Source of the DNA: Candidatus Latescibacterota bacterium
GTDB lineage: Bacteria; JAAXHH01
Assembly: GCA_022821085.1 (NCBI GenBank)
Contig: JAJEEG010000007.1
Location: 62,001 to 126,000, forward strand
Reading direction: 5' to 3'
DNA length: 64,000 nucleotides
This document shows, in pieces, positions 43,501 through 52,046 of this stretch. Position 1 is the stretch's first letter. Each line of letters begins with the position of its first letter. Below the pieces are notes generated by a model that had not been told where the DNA came from, did no database searches, and was given only the letters and a program-made list of their open reading frames with translations. Both the position numbers and the translations under genes were made by a program.

Positions 43501-46500
43501 ACATGGGTCCAATGCACGACTTCCCATCCGCCGGATTCCGCGGCCTTCTTCAGCTTCGCGCCCGGGTTCACGGCGACGGCGTGGCCTACCACGCTCAGCA
43601 TGGGTTCGTCCGAACTGCTGTCGGCGTATGCATAGCACCGGGCCAGGTCGATACCGCAGCGCTCGGCGTAATCCCGAACGATTCGGGCCTTCGCCTCGTC
43701 ACCGAGGGGCGGACCTTCCGTCTCGCCGGTCAGCCGGCCGTCGTCTTCCTTCATGGACAGGGCGATGAGGTCGTCCGCCTTGGTGTATTCCGCCAGCGGC
43801 TCCATGACGAAATCCAGGGACCCGGTGACCAGGACCACGCGCTCGCCCCGTTGCTGGTGCGCCCGTATGCGTTCGACGGCGCCCGCAAACATCCGCGGAC
43901 GCATGACTTCCTCGAAAAGCTGTTCGCTCCGGGATACACAATCCCCGCGTTTGAAACCCCGGTACTGCCGGTAGAACGACTGGATGAAACGGCTTCTGCT
44001 GATCTTGTCCAGGACGATGTAATAGAGGATCTTCGGCAGGAATCCGATGGTCCAGACGAGGCGCCGCGGGGAGGAATACCCCCAGGTCCTGTAAAAAGCG
44101 TAATAGTGTACGATCGTCGCATCCACGATGGTGCCGTCCACGTCGAAGAAGGCGGTCGCGGCGTGTTCCCGGCGCTCGATGCGGTCCGCGATATACAGAT
44201 AGCCGTCCCGGTCGATGCGCCCGATGTCCCCCGTGTGAAGCCACCCGCCGCGGAGGCGGTTCTCCGTCGCCGTGGGGTTCCTGTAGTACCCCTGCATGAC
44301 ATTGTTCCCGCGCACGATGATCTCGCCGTTGCCTTCCGTGTCGGGGGCCTGGATCTCAACGTCTACGGCCGGCAGGGCCACGCCGACGGAAGAAGGCTTG
44401 CTTCGGTCCATGGGATTTACAGTCACGACCGGGGCCGCTTCCGTGAGCCCGTATCCCTCGTGAATCGTCAGCCCGATCTCCCGGTAGGCGTGGTACAGAT
44501 CCGAATCGAGCGTGCCGCCTCCGCTGACCAGCAGCCGCATGCGGGAAGCGACGCTTTCGCCGTTTTTTGCGGCCGTTTGCCGCAGTGACCCGAGCAACAG
44601 CCCGAATATCCGGGGCGCCGCGATCAGGCAGTTGACCCCGGTTTCATCCATCAGCCCGACCAGGGACCGAGGCCGTACCGACGCGGTATAGGTTATGGTC
44701 GCCCCCGCGTAGAACGGCATAAGGAAACCGCCCGTGAACTCGAGGGCCTGGCTCATGGGCAGCAGGGACAGGAAATGATCGGTCCGGTAGGCGCGAAGGA
44801 TCTCGGCGAGGGAAAGCAGGTTCGACACGAAGTTCCGATGGGTCAGCACCACGCCGTGGGATTCGGCCGCCATGCCCCGGGTAAACATGATGGCGGCCGG
44901 CGTTTCGGGTTCCACCGGCGCCCATGGGGGCGGCTCCTCGTTCAGGGCGGCGGGCGATGCGGGCTGTCGCGACGCGGACTGGCGCGACGCGGACTGGCGC
45001 GGCGCGTCGAACGGCAGGCCGTTGTTTTCGATATTCCAGAACATGACTTCGTCGCCGGGCTCCGCCGATGCCGTGAGCAACGCGTGACCGCTTTCCGTGC
45101 AGAGGATGGCCCTCGATTCGGTAAACCGGGCGATGCGCCATACTTCCTGGGGCGTTGAGCGGCGGTCCACGGGCACGAGCACGGCCCCGGCCACCATCCC
45201 GGCGAAACAGGCAACTCCCCATTCGGGCCGGTTCTCCGAGTAGAGCAAGACCCGGTCGCCCTGATGCAGGCCGCCGGACCGCCACTGCCAGCCGATGTGG
45301 CCGGCCAGGGCGAAAACGTCCTTGAAGGAATAGCGGACCCAGCCATCGTCCCGCTGCATCTGCAGCGCGGTCTTGTCGCCGTACATGTCCGCGCTCTTGG
45401 CCAGTATGTCCGTCAGCGTATCGAGATGGGGCAGGGCGTCCTCTCCGGCCTGGGCGAACCCGGAACGCTCCGCCACCTCCTCTTCTTCGGTGACCGCGGG
45501 CTTCGGCTCATCGGTCTTCAGCACGTGGCGTTTCAGGCCGGGGATATGGATTTCCTGGAAATAAGTCTTCCAGTGGATCCGGGAGACGTCGCCGTTGAAG
45601 AGCAGCCGGTCCTCCGGATCCAGACTTTCGTGCAACTTTACCGTCCGATCCGTCTCGAAAGTACATTCCAGGGACGTGTAGGGACTGTAGATCGCGGCGT
45701 AGTACAGCATGCGCGAGATCGCCGACTTCATCACGGCGATTCTGCGCTTCAGGTTGTTCAGCAAGGTGATCCGGTTGAAGCGGTTGAGCGTCCACAACGC
45801 GGCGTTCAGGGGATAGACGTAGCGCAGGTTGTACCGGCGCCGGAACTGGCCAAGGGTCGGATAGGTCCAACGCTGGATCGGTATGGGTTCGTTGTTCCGG
45901 TTCAGGCGGGGATGTTTTTGAAAGTACTCGTAGGAGTGTTCGAAGGCCTGGTGGAAGAGGACGGGATTCCGGTCGCCCGTCGACACGTGGTACACGCCGA
46001 TCCCGCCCTCCCGGGCCGTGCGCGCCATGGCCGCCAGGGTCGTATTGGCCACGATGTCCACCGGGATGATGTCCACGATCATGTCCTTCTGGCCGGGGAA
46101 GTCCGGCAGGCGACCCTTGCTCACCGCGTCGATGAGCGGGTCGGCCACCTTGAGTCCCTCGATCCATCCCGGTTCGGGCTCGACCAGCGCGCTTTCCACG
46201 ATGGACGGCCGTATGATGGCCGTGGGCAGGTCCCCGCGGTGCTTGACGATCAACTGCTCGCCCATGGCCTTCGTCAGGGTATAGCTGTCGTGCCACCCCC
46301 ACTGCTGCCCGCGCCGCATGCCCTCTTCGATGAGCCTTTCCTTGAGCCAGCGCTTGCGAAAGGTCTCCATCTGGGCGTCGAGCCAGCGCTGCGTGGGGCT
46401 CGGGTTCTGCTGCAGCGCCATCTTCCTGAAACGATCCTGCTGGCCCGGAGACCGGGATTCGTCGTGGATCTCATCCGCCCTGGCGAGTATGTCCCGTGTT

Positions 46501-47102
46501 TCCTGTTCCAGGTCGAAGGGCGCTTCGCTTCGACCCATTTCCTGGGCCATGGACCAATCCGGCCGGGGCGGGACTTCGGGAATGCGTCCCCTGGTCTGGC
46601 CGTTGACGTAGGCCGTCGAGACGTGGACCAGCGTGGCGTCGCCGCACGATCTGGCGAATTCCAGCATGCGCCGCGCACCGAGGGTGTTGAGCTGAAGCGC
46701 GGCATCGATTTCTTCGTCGAAGGTCACGGAAGCCGCGCAGGTGAGCACGACGTCGACTTCCGCCGCGAGTCGGCGGTACAGATCCGGTTCCAGCCCGAGG
46801 TGGTCCAGGGTAAGGTCGCCCTCGACAGCGTGGACCTTCGCGTGCATGATCTCCGCGAAACGATCGCCATGGGTCTCGCGCAGCCGGGCGAAGGCGGCGG
46901 ACTGAAGGATCTCTTCCTCCACCCGTTCCCGCGCCTGCAGCGTGGTGCCGTCCTTCCTGCGGCGGGACCGGACGACCAGGTAGATGCGTCCGACTTCCGG
47001 GGCGCACCGCAGGATCTTCTCCACGATCGCTTTCGCAAGGAAACCGGTAGCGCCGGTGATCAGCAACGTCTTTCCCCGCAGGTAGGTGACGATTTCACTC
47101 AT
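43497..47102 (-). CDS. Fatty acyl reductase-like SDR / AMP-binding / HAD-IB fusion protein
   Basis: A 1201-residue three-part protein. Residues 1 to about 520 are a male-sterility-type NAD(P)-binding reductase (KTLLITGATGFLAKAI; Y-x3-K in DSYTLTKAMGE), like fatty acyl-CoA reductases. Residues about 556-980 resemble an acyl-CoA synthetase AMP-binding large domain (VPVDRRSTPQEVW, GYGLTEAAPVVTVN, HTGDIGRIDRDGYLYIADR). Its phosphate-binding loop is degenerate (FTRGMAAESHGVV instead of TSGTTGxPKG) and the C-terminal lid with the catalytic lysine is missing: right after IADRIERRE comes a HAD-IB domain (FFDVDGTIV, Asp987 nucleophile; LVTGSLD; DSSSDEPML). Likely lipid-modifying, perhaps acid or acyl-CoA to alcohol. 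Repeats of 15 bp lie inside the AMP domain. It is coupled to the zinc dehydrogenase gene. Confidence 0.85.
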   Translation of the reverse strand: MSEIVTYLRGKTLLITGATGFLAKAIVEKILRCAPEVGRIYLVVRSRRRKDGTTLQARERVEEEILQSAAFARLRETHGDRFAEIMHAKVHAVEGDLTLDHLGLEPDLYRRLAAEVDVVLTCAASVTFDEEIDAALQLNTLGARRMLEFARSCGDATLVHVSTAYVNGQTRGRIPEVPPRPDWSMAQEMGRSEAPFDLEQETRDILARADEIHDESRSPGQQDRFRKMALQQNPSPTQRWLDAQMETFRKRWLKERLIEEGMRRGQQWGWHDSYTLTKAMGEQLIVKHRGDLPTAIIRPSIVESALVEPEPGWIEGLKVADPLIDAVSKGRLPDFPGQKDMIVDIIPVDIVANTTLAAMARTAREGGIGVYHVSTGDRNPVLFHQAFEHSYEYFQKHPRLNRNNEPIPIQRWTYPTLGQFRRRYNLRYVYPLNAALWTLNRFNRITLLNNLKRRIAVMKSAISRMLYYAAIYSPYTSLECTFETDRTVKLHESLDPEDRLLFNGDVSRIHWKTYFQEIHIPGLKRHVLKTDEPKPAVTEEEEVAERSGFAQAGEDALPHLDTLTDILAKSADMYGDKTALQMQRDDGWVRYSFKDVFALAGHIGWQWRSGGLHQGDRVLLYSENRPEWGVACFAGMVAGAVLVPVDRRSTPQEVWRIARFTESRAILCTESGHALLTASAEPGDEVMFWNIENNGLPFDAPRQSASRQSASRQPASPAALNEEPPPWAPVEPETPAAIMFTRGMAAESHGVVLTHRNFVSNLLSLAEILRAYRTDHFLSLLPMSQALEFTGGFLMPFYAGATITYTASVRPRSLVGLMDETGVNCLIAAPRIFGLLLGSLRQTAAKNGESVASRMRLLVSGGGTLDSDLYHAYREIGLTIHEGYGLTEAAPVVTVNPMDRSKPSSVGVALPAVDVEIQAPDTEGNGEIIVRGNNVMQGYYRNPTATENRLRGGWLHTGDIGRIDRDGYLYIADRIERREHAATAFFDVDGTIVDATIVHYYAFYRTWGYSSPRRLVWTIGFLPKILYYIVLDKISRSRFIQSFYRQYRGFKRGDCVSRSEQLFEEVMRPRMFAGAVERIRAHQQRGERVVLVTGSLDFVMEPLAEYTKADDLIALSMKEDDGRLTGETEGPPLGDEAKARIVRDYAERCGIDLARCYAYADSSSDEPMLSVVGHAVAVNPGAKLKKAAESGGWEVVHWTHV
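44969..44998. repeat. 15-bp in-frame tandem duplication
   Basis: Two tandem copies of GCGACGCGGACTGGC, with partial copies on both sides, inside the AMP-binding part of the fusion gene. It codes for repeats of Arg-Gln-Ser-Ala-Ser on the minus strand, an exposed linker-like expansion. Confidence 0.85.
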
Positions 47103-47170
47103 ACCATACCGTCTCTCGATGCCGTCTCCCGATGCGCGCCCGGGAACAGGGCCTTCATCCCGGCGAGCGG

Positions 47171-48268
47171 TTATTCACGTGCCATCAATTGCTTGAACTG
47201 ATCGACCCAGGGTATGGGCGACGGATCGGTGTCGTTCAGGAGCGCCTGGTAGAAACTGGCGTAGGTGCCGAGCAGGAGCAGGTCGCAGGCCTGCTCGAGC
47301 GCCGTCTCTCCCCGGGGCGTGACGACGGAACACGCGATCCCCTGCTTCTCGAGTAGCGTGCGGGTAATCTCGTGGCGGCGCCGGTTGCGCGGATCATACA
47401 GGCCGGACTGGATCAGTACGGCGGCGAGCCCCTCCCGATGCTCCCCTGGGTGGGTCATCCCTTCGAGCAGATGGTGATTCAATTCCGGAATGGCGAACCA
47501 CGCCGCCAGGTTCTTGGCGTTCTCGTTCCACTGGTTGGCCATGATGTGGGCATTGCCCGTGAGATGCTCGGAGGCCATGATCAGGACCGACTTCCCCCGC
47601 GTGGCCCATGCCAGATCATAGGCGGGGTTCTCCGCTCCGGGCGCCGCGTATACCGGGTTGGTCTCCCGCAGCAGCATGAGGGCGCCCGTTACCTCGGTTC
47701 CTGCAAGCTCCACGAACCCCAGTTGCCGGAACATCGCCACGAGGTAGGTGACCGCGTAGCCCAGGCCGATACGCGGCTGCCCGCAGGTATTGAGCTCGCT
47801 GCCGAACACCACGGCCGGCAGCCCATGGCGCCCGGCGAACGCTTCCAGGTCGCCTCCGGTGGTCAGGGCGATCATCGGTATCCCCCGGGAAACACCGTGT
47901 TCCGCCATGGCCATCACTTCCTCCGTACCCCCGGAGTAGCTGGACAGCACGATGAGGGTCCGCTCGTCGATCCACGAAGGCGCGGCATAGTCGGACACGA
48001 TTGTCACCGGCACGCGCAAACGGTCTCGGAAGACGTCCTGTATCAGGTGGGCGCCCAGGGCCGATCCGCCCATGCCCGCCACGACCACGTGGTTGACGTT
48101 CCGGCAGGCGTCGGGGAAAGTGCGGCCGGCCATTTCCTCCCAGGCCGCCTCCATCTGGTCGGGTATCGATCCGATGGACTCGTGCATGTCGGATTGGTCC
48201 AGGCGTTCCATTTTCATTTCGACCGCCTTCGCTTCAATGGGGTCGCCGGTATGCAGGGAGTAGCTCAT
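47171..48268 (-). CDS. Bifunctional phosphoglucose/phosphomannose isomerase
   Basis: A 365-residue SIS-domain protein. VAGMGGSALGAHLIQDVF is the N-terminal phosphosugar loop, and LSSYSGGTEEVMAMA is the second SIS signature with the serine cluster. NQWNENAKNLAAW and the histidine-bearing HPGEHREGLA fit the bifunctional PGI/PMI group common in archaea and bacteria lacking a classical Pgi. It interconverts glucose-6-P or mannose-6-P with fructose-6-P. It precedes the fusion gene by 68 bases on the same strand. Confidence 0.88.
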   Translation of the reverse strand: MSYSLHTGDPIEAKAVEMKMERLDQSDMHESIGSIPDQMEAAWEEMAGRTFPDACRNVNHVVVAGMGGSALGAHLIQDVFRDRLRVPVTIVSDYAAPSWIDERTLIVLSSYSGGTEEVMAMAEHGVSRGIPMIALTTGGDLEAFAGRHGLPAVVFGSELNTCGQPRIGLGYAVTYLVAMFRQLGFVELAGTEVTGALMLLRETNPVYAAPGAENPAYDLAWATRGKSVLIMASEHLTGNAHIMANQWNENAKNLAAWFAIPELNHHLLEGMTHPGEHREGLAAVLIQSGLYDPRNRRRHEITRTLLEKQGIACSVVTPRGETALEQACDLLLLGTYASFYQALLNDTDPSPIPWVDQFKQLMARE

Positions 48269-48285
48269 GAATCTGTCCGCCTGTT

Positions 48286-49278
48286 TCAGGATGTGCCGGA
48301 GCCCGCCCGAACGGCCCCGACGTCTTTCAGGTAGGCGACGCTTTCTTCGAACTCGCGCGTCTCGTATGCCATCAGAGCCTCGGTGGATTCGTCCTTCTCC
48401 CTGGGCGTGCGCCAGTCCTCCCCAACGGGGCGGACGTGGGACCAGTACAACCGCAGAAACGGCAACGTGTCCCTGATGTCGCGATCGGGGTATTCCGCCC
48501 AGTAGTCATCCATGAGCATGCGCACGTGCCGGGCATAGATGGCGCCCAGTTCGATGGTTTTCGTGATCTCTCCGCGCGAGTCTGCCGGGCCGGGCTGGGC
48601 CCGGTATCCGTCGATGAGGGAAAGAAGGCCGGGGTAGTCGACTACGCCGCTGCCCAGCGAACACCGCGCGATGCGGTACCCCTCGTCGGAGGGATGGATC
48701 GTGTAGTCCTTGAGGTGGACGTGCCGCAGATACGGGAGGATACGTTTCGTGTAACCGAAGGGTTCCTCGCAGACCGCCAGCACGTTGCCCACGTCGAGCG
48801 TAACGCCGATGTGCGCGCTGTCCAGTTCTTCGCAGAGCCAGCGCATGTCGTGGGACGTGGCGTCCGAATGGTTCTCCACGGCGATGGTCACCCCGTGTTC
48901 CTCGGCCAGGGGCAGCACCTCGCGCAGGATATCCCTGCACCCGGCGAGATGGGCGTTCCACCGGCCCGACAGCGGCCGACGGTCGCCGCCGAGTACACCG
49001 CTCATGACCACGCGTAACGTCGAGGCACCGAGGCCCGCGGCCGCGGGAATCAGGCGCCGCAGCATTTCGCCCTCGACCTGGCCGCCGTCCGCTATAACGA
49101 ACAGCCCGCTTTCCTCGGCACGGGCACGGGCCCGCTCCAGCGAGGCCGGGGACAGATCAGGCAGGCAGTCGTCGGGTGGAAACTCCACGCCCACGAGGCC
49201 GTGTTCGTCGGCCATGTCCATAAGCTCAAACGCGTCATATCCCGTGTTGAACGAGTATGCGCAAACCCCTACAGGCAT
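48286..49278 (-). CDS. Sugar phosphate isomerase/epimerase (xylose isomerase-like TIM barrel)
   Basis: A 330-residue TIM-barrel protein of the AP endonuclease 2/xylose isomerase-like family. Metal-type residues appear in VEFPPDD, TIAVENHSD, VTLDVGN and RHVHLKDYTI. Its frame is open further upstream, but the ATG at 49276-49278 follows CAAGGAG. It probably isomerises or dehydrates a sugar or inositol derivative. It lies 17 bases before the PGI/PMI start and may share its transcript. Confidence 0.88.
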   Translation of the reverse strand: MPVGVCAYSFNTGYDAFELMDMADEHGLVGVEFPPDDCLPDLSPASLERARARAEESGLFVIADGGQVEGEMLRRLIPAAAGLGASTLRVVMSGVLGGDRRPLSGRWNAHLAGCRDILREVLPLAEEHGVTIAVENHSDATSHDMRWLCEELDSAHIGVTLDVGNVLAVCEEPFGYTKRILPYLRHVHLKDYTIHPSDEGYRIARCSLGSGVVDYPGLLSLIDGYRAQPGPADSRGEITKTIELGAIYARHVRMLMDDYWAEYPDRDIRDTLPFLRLYWSHVRPVGEDWRTPREKDESTEALMAYETREFEESVAYLKDVGAVRAGSGTS

Positions 49279-49391
49279 AAGTTCTCCTTGCCGCTGTAAT
49301 CTACTTGTGTAATTGCGCTGCTTATCCGCCCGGTGATCGCTTCTGGACGAAATAGCCGGGCGGCATCCGACGAGGCGGACCGCTTTTGCCA

Positions 49392-50174
49392 CTATTCCGT
49401 CGGCTGGCGACCCTGGACCGCGTAACCGCCGTCGCACCGGATGTCCGTCGCCGTGATGTCGCTGGATTCGTCGCTCGCAAGAAACACGAAAACGTTGGCG
49501 ACCTCTTCAATGGTGGCGATCCGGCCGATGGGGTGCAGGCGGTCGAAAGCCCGGAGCGCCGCTTCCGGGTCCCCGGCGTTCTCCTTCACGAAGTTGTGCA
49601 GCATGGGCGAATCCACTGTGCCGGGCGAGACCGTGTTGACCCTGATCCCGTCCTCGGCCAGTTCCATGGCCTGGCCCCGGGCCAGGGCGATCAGCCCGCC
49701 CTTCGTCGCCCCGTAGACGGCCACGCCCGGATGGCCGTTATGTCCGGTCACGCTGGCCATGTGGATGATCGATCCACCACCCGCAGCCCGCATATGCGAA
49801 ATGCAGTACTTGCTGAAGACGGCCGGAGCCAGCAGGTTGACGGAGAGGATGCGGGACATGGTCTCCTCATCCTGGTCCTCGATGGGGCTCACCGGCATGA
49901 TGGCGGCGTTGTTGACCAGGACATCGATCCGGCCGAACCGGGACGCCGCGTCGTCCACGAAGGACCGGACCCGGTCGTGGTCGGTGATGTCTAGCGCTTC
50001 CGCCAGGACGGGTCTTCCCGCGTCCGCGACCAGGCGACTGGTCTCCGCGACTGTTTCGGTGTTGATGTCGCACACCGCTACCGCGGCGCCTTCCCGGGCG
50101 AGCGCCAACGAGATCCCGCGACCGATTCCGTCTCCTGCGCCCGTAACGATCGCGGCTTTGTCCGCTAACCGCAT
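49392..50174 (-). CDS. SDR-family oxidoreductase
   Basis: A 260-residue short-chain dehydrogenase. The TGAGDGIGRG glycine-rich loop, NNAAIMPV, the serine of HMASVTG and YGATKGG (Tyr-x3-Lys) give the complete catalytic set; SPGTVDSPM and CDGGYAVQG follow at the usual places. Substrate unknown. The ATG at 50172-50174 follows GGCGGAG. A perfect 16-bp palindrome 40 bases upstream suggests that a repressor controls this gene and the isomerase genes behind it. Confidence 0.92.
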   Translation of the reverse strand: MRLADKAAIVTGAGDGIGRGISLALAREGAAVAVCDINTETVAETSRLVADAGRPVLAEALDITDHDRVRSFVDDAASRFGRIDVLVNNAAIMPVSPIEDQDEETMSRILSVNLLAPAVFSKYCISHMRAAGGGSIIHMASVTGHNGHPGVAVYGATKGGLIALARGQAMELAEDGIRVNTVSPGTVDSPMLHNFVKENAGDPEAALRAFDRLHPIGRIATIEEVANVFVFLASDESSDITATDIRCDGGYAVQGRQPTE

Positions 50175-50214
50175 GTACACTCCGCCAACTTCATAAATGA
50201 TACGCGGTTTTTAG

Positions 50215-50230
50215 TTGTACAATTGTACAA
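50215..50230. promoter_or_regulatory. 16-bp perfect palindrome, probable operator
   Basis: TTGTACAATTGTACAA is a perfect palindrome made of two TTGTACAA half-palindromes, 40 bases before the SDR start, in a short AT-rich stretch within GC-rich DNA. This fits an operator for a dimeric repressor; GntR-type regulators bind sites like TTGTNNACAA. The regulator is not in the window. Confidence 0.5.
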
Positions 50231-50336
50231 GTGTATAAATAACCTCGGATCGCATTCCCACAGGTCGGCTCGTTCGCTACCGGCGCGTCCGTTACCGGAG
50301 CCGTTCGCTACCACAGCCGTTCGCTATCGGAGCCGT

Positions 50337-51830
50337 TCAATCCCGCCGCCGCCCCAGCCGTTGCTGCAACCAGTGCGACATGGGCGCCGGGGCAGGATCG
50401 CATACCTCCACCAACCGGCCGGGGAGAGGCTGGCCGATGACGCCCTCTACGTCGCTGCGACGGTCCGAAACGACATCAGGATGCTGCGCGGCCACGTTCC
50501 GCCGCTCCTCCGGGTCGTTCGCCAGGTCGAAGAGTTCATCGCCCGCCTCGTCCTCATAGCCCACCGACGTGCAGAAGTTCCATCGGTCGTCCCGTACGCT
50601 GGCCCGGCCCACGGCGTTGCCCGTGATGAAGGACGCCCACCCGGTCACGATACGGTCCCGGATAGCGACCTGCTCTCCCGTGACCAGCGGCCAAAGGTCC
50701 GCCCCGTCCGTCCAGTCCGCCCGGACCCCGAGCCGCCCGAGCAGCGTGGGCATGAGATCGTGGTTCTGCACGAAGGCGTCCACGTCGACGTCCGCCGGTC
50801 CGCCCGGCGACTGGATCATGAGGTTGAGTTGCGTATTGAAGGGGTGCAGTTCGTTCGGTCCCTTGCCGAAACTCCCCTGGTCGAGCAGCTGGGTTCCGTG
50901 GTCCGACAGGATCACAATCATGGTCTCGTCGAGGAGGTTCAGGTCCGCCACCGCATTCAGCAGCCGGCCCACATACTCGTCCACGAGGGTGACCTCCCCG
51001 AGGTACAGCGCCTCGATGCGCCGGAGTTCCGCTTCCGATGGTCGGCCTGGCCCGCCTGGTCCGCCCGATCCACCTGGTCCGCCTCCCCTGCCTTCCCCGT
51101 TACGTGCGTAAGCGGGACCGGGCACGATGAAATCCAGGCCGTCGTGCTCGAAATACCGGTCGGCGTATTCCGTCGGCGGGTCCCAGGGCTCGTGGGGATC
51201 GAAGCTGTCGACCCATAGGAAGAAGGGCCCCGCCGTATGATTGTCCGCGAGCCACGCGCCTGCCGAGTTGAACACCCGGGCGCACTGGTAGTCGTCCTTG
51301 CCCTTCCTGTGGCGCTGGTTCAGCAGGTAGTTCACCAGGCCCGCGTGTTTCGACATGTCGACGGGCTGCCTCACGTGCCGGGCGAGTTGCGCCTCAACCA
51401 ACCTCGGATCGCCGCTCTTCCAGTTGTCCGATTCCTGTCCCCGCACGAAATCCAGGTGGGCGAACCCCCGGGAGAAGTTCATGGTGGGCTTGAACATGTG
51501 GTACGTGTCGGCGATGAGGGCCGTCAGGTACCCCCGTTCCAGCAGCACCTCCGCGATCGTGTCCTGCTCCGGCGGTATCTTGTGCCAGCCCGGGGCGTGA
51601 TGCCAGTGGCCGCGCCGGTCGAAGTTGTACCGCCACGGGAAGCTGCGCATCCCGGTGAACAGGGCGCGGCGTACTTGCAGCGTGGGTTGCCCTTCGCCGA
51701 AGGCCCGGTTGAACCGGATGCTGCCGCGGTGGAAGGCGTCGAGATTGGGCGTGTGCGCGTGACTGTACTTCCTGCCCGGGCCGATGATGTCGGCGCGAAA
51801 AGTGTCCAGGCAGACGCAGATGACGTTCAC
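50337..51830 (-). CDS. Sulfatase-like alkaline-phosphatase-superfamily hydrolase
   Basis: A 497-residue protein with the sulfatase fold: CVCLDTFRADIIG near the N-terminus (metal aspartate), HTPNLDAF, and ILSDHGTQLLDQG with the second metal site. The nucleophile segment, usually C/S-x-P-S-R, reads PTLQVRRALFTG, so there is no cysteine or serine to become formylglycine; the threonine is the only candidate nucleophile. It may be a phosphoesterase, or inactive as a sulfatase. A Gly/Pro-rich insert (GGGPGGSGGPGGPG) lies at about residue 250. The start is GTG at 51828-51830 with GGAGC upstream. Confidence 0.85.
   Translation of the reverse strand: MNVICVCLDTFRADIIGPGRKYSHAHTPNLDAFHRGSIRFNRAFGEGQPTLQVRRALFTGMRSFPWRYNFDRRGHWHHAPGWHKIPPEQDTIAEVLLERGYLTALIADTYHMFKPTMNFSRGFAHLDFVRGQESDNWKSGDPRLVEAQLARHVRQPVDMSKHAGLVNYLLNQRHRKGKDDYQCARVFNSAGAWLADNHTAGPFFLWVDSFDPHEPWDPPTEYADRYFEHDGLDFIVPGPAYARNGEGRGGGPGGSGGPGGPGRPSEAELRRIEALYLGEVTLVDEYVGRLLNAVADLNLLDETMIVILSDHGTQLLDQGSFGKGPNELHPFNTQLNLMIQSPGGPADVDVDAFVQNHDLMPTLLGRLGVRADWTDGADLWPLVTGEQVAIRDRIVTGWASFITGNAVGRASVRDDRWNFCTSVGYEDEAGDELFDLANDPEERRNVAAQHPDVVSDRRSDVEGVIGQPLPGRLVEVCDPAPAPMSHWLQQRLGRRRD
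51046..51105. repeat. Gly/Pro-coding low-complexity repeat
   Basis: A short stretch of repeated triplets (CCGCCTGGTCCGCC type) inside the sulfatase-like gene, coding Gly-Gly-Pro units on the minus strand. A very similar simple repeat lies between the AOR and K+ channel genes (56977-57052). Confidence 0.6.
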
Positions 51831-51991
51831 GCAAGGCTCCGCAAGGAAACGGGACGTTACTTTTACGATGAGATCCGGAGTTTCAAATAATGGGAAAACT
51901 AAGGGGAAGAAGCCGTTCCGTCAACGGAATTGCGGGCGAATAGCATGGGCATGCGGGCCGTGTAAATCGCTTATGAATGAGGCAATGGGAC

Positions 51992-52019
51992 TTGAAACTC
52001 CGTTCTGTTCAGGTATAAT
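51992..52019 (+). promoter_or_regulatory. Promoter for the methyltransferase gene
   Basis: TTGAAA at 51992-51997 and a perfect TATAAT at 52014-52019, separated by 16 bases, lie about 28 bases before the methyltransferase ATG. This is the best consensus promoter in the window. Confidence 0.65.
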
Positions 52020-52046
52020 GTGAGAGGTAAAGCAGAGGGAAACCAC

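Noticed and set aside
45264-47201. A 645-codon plus-strand open frame opposite the reductase domain of the fusion gene
   Set aside because: Composition is typical of antisense frames in GC-rich DNA and the minus-strand frame has clear SDR motifs.
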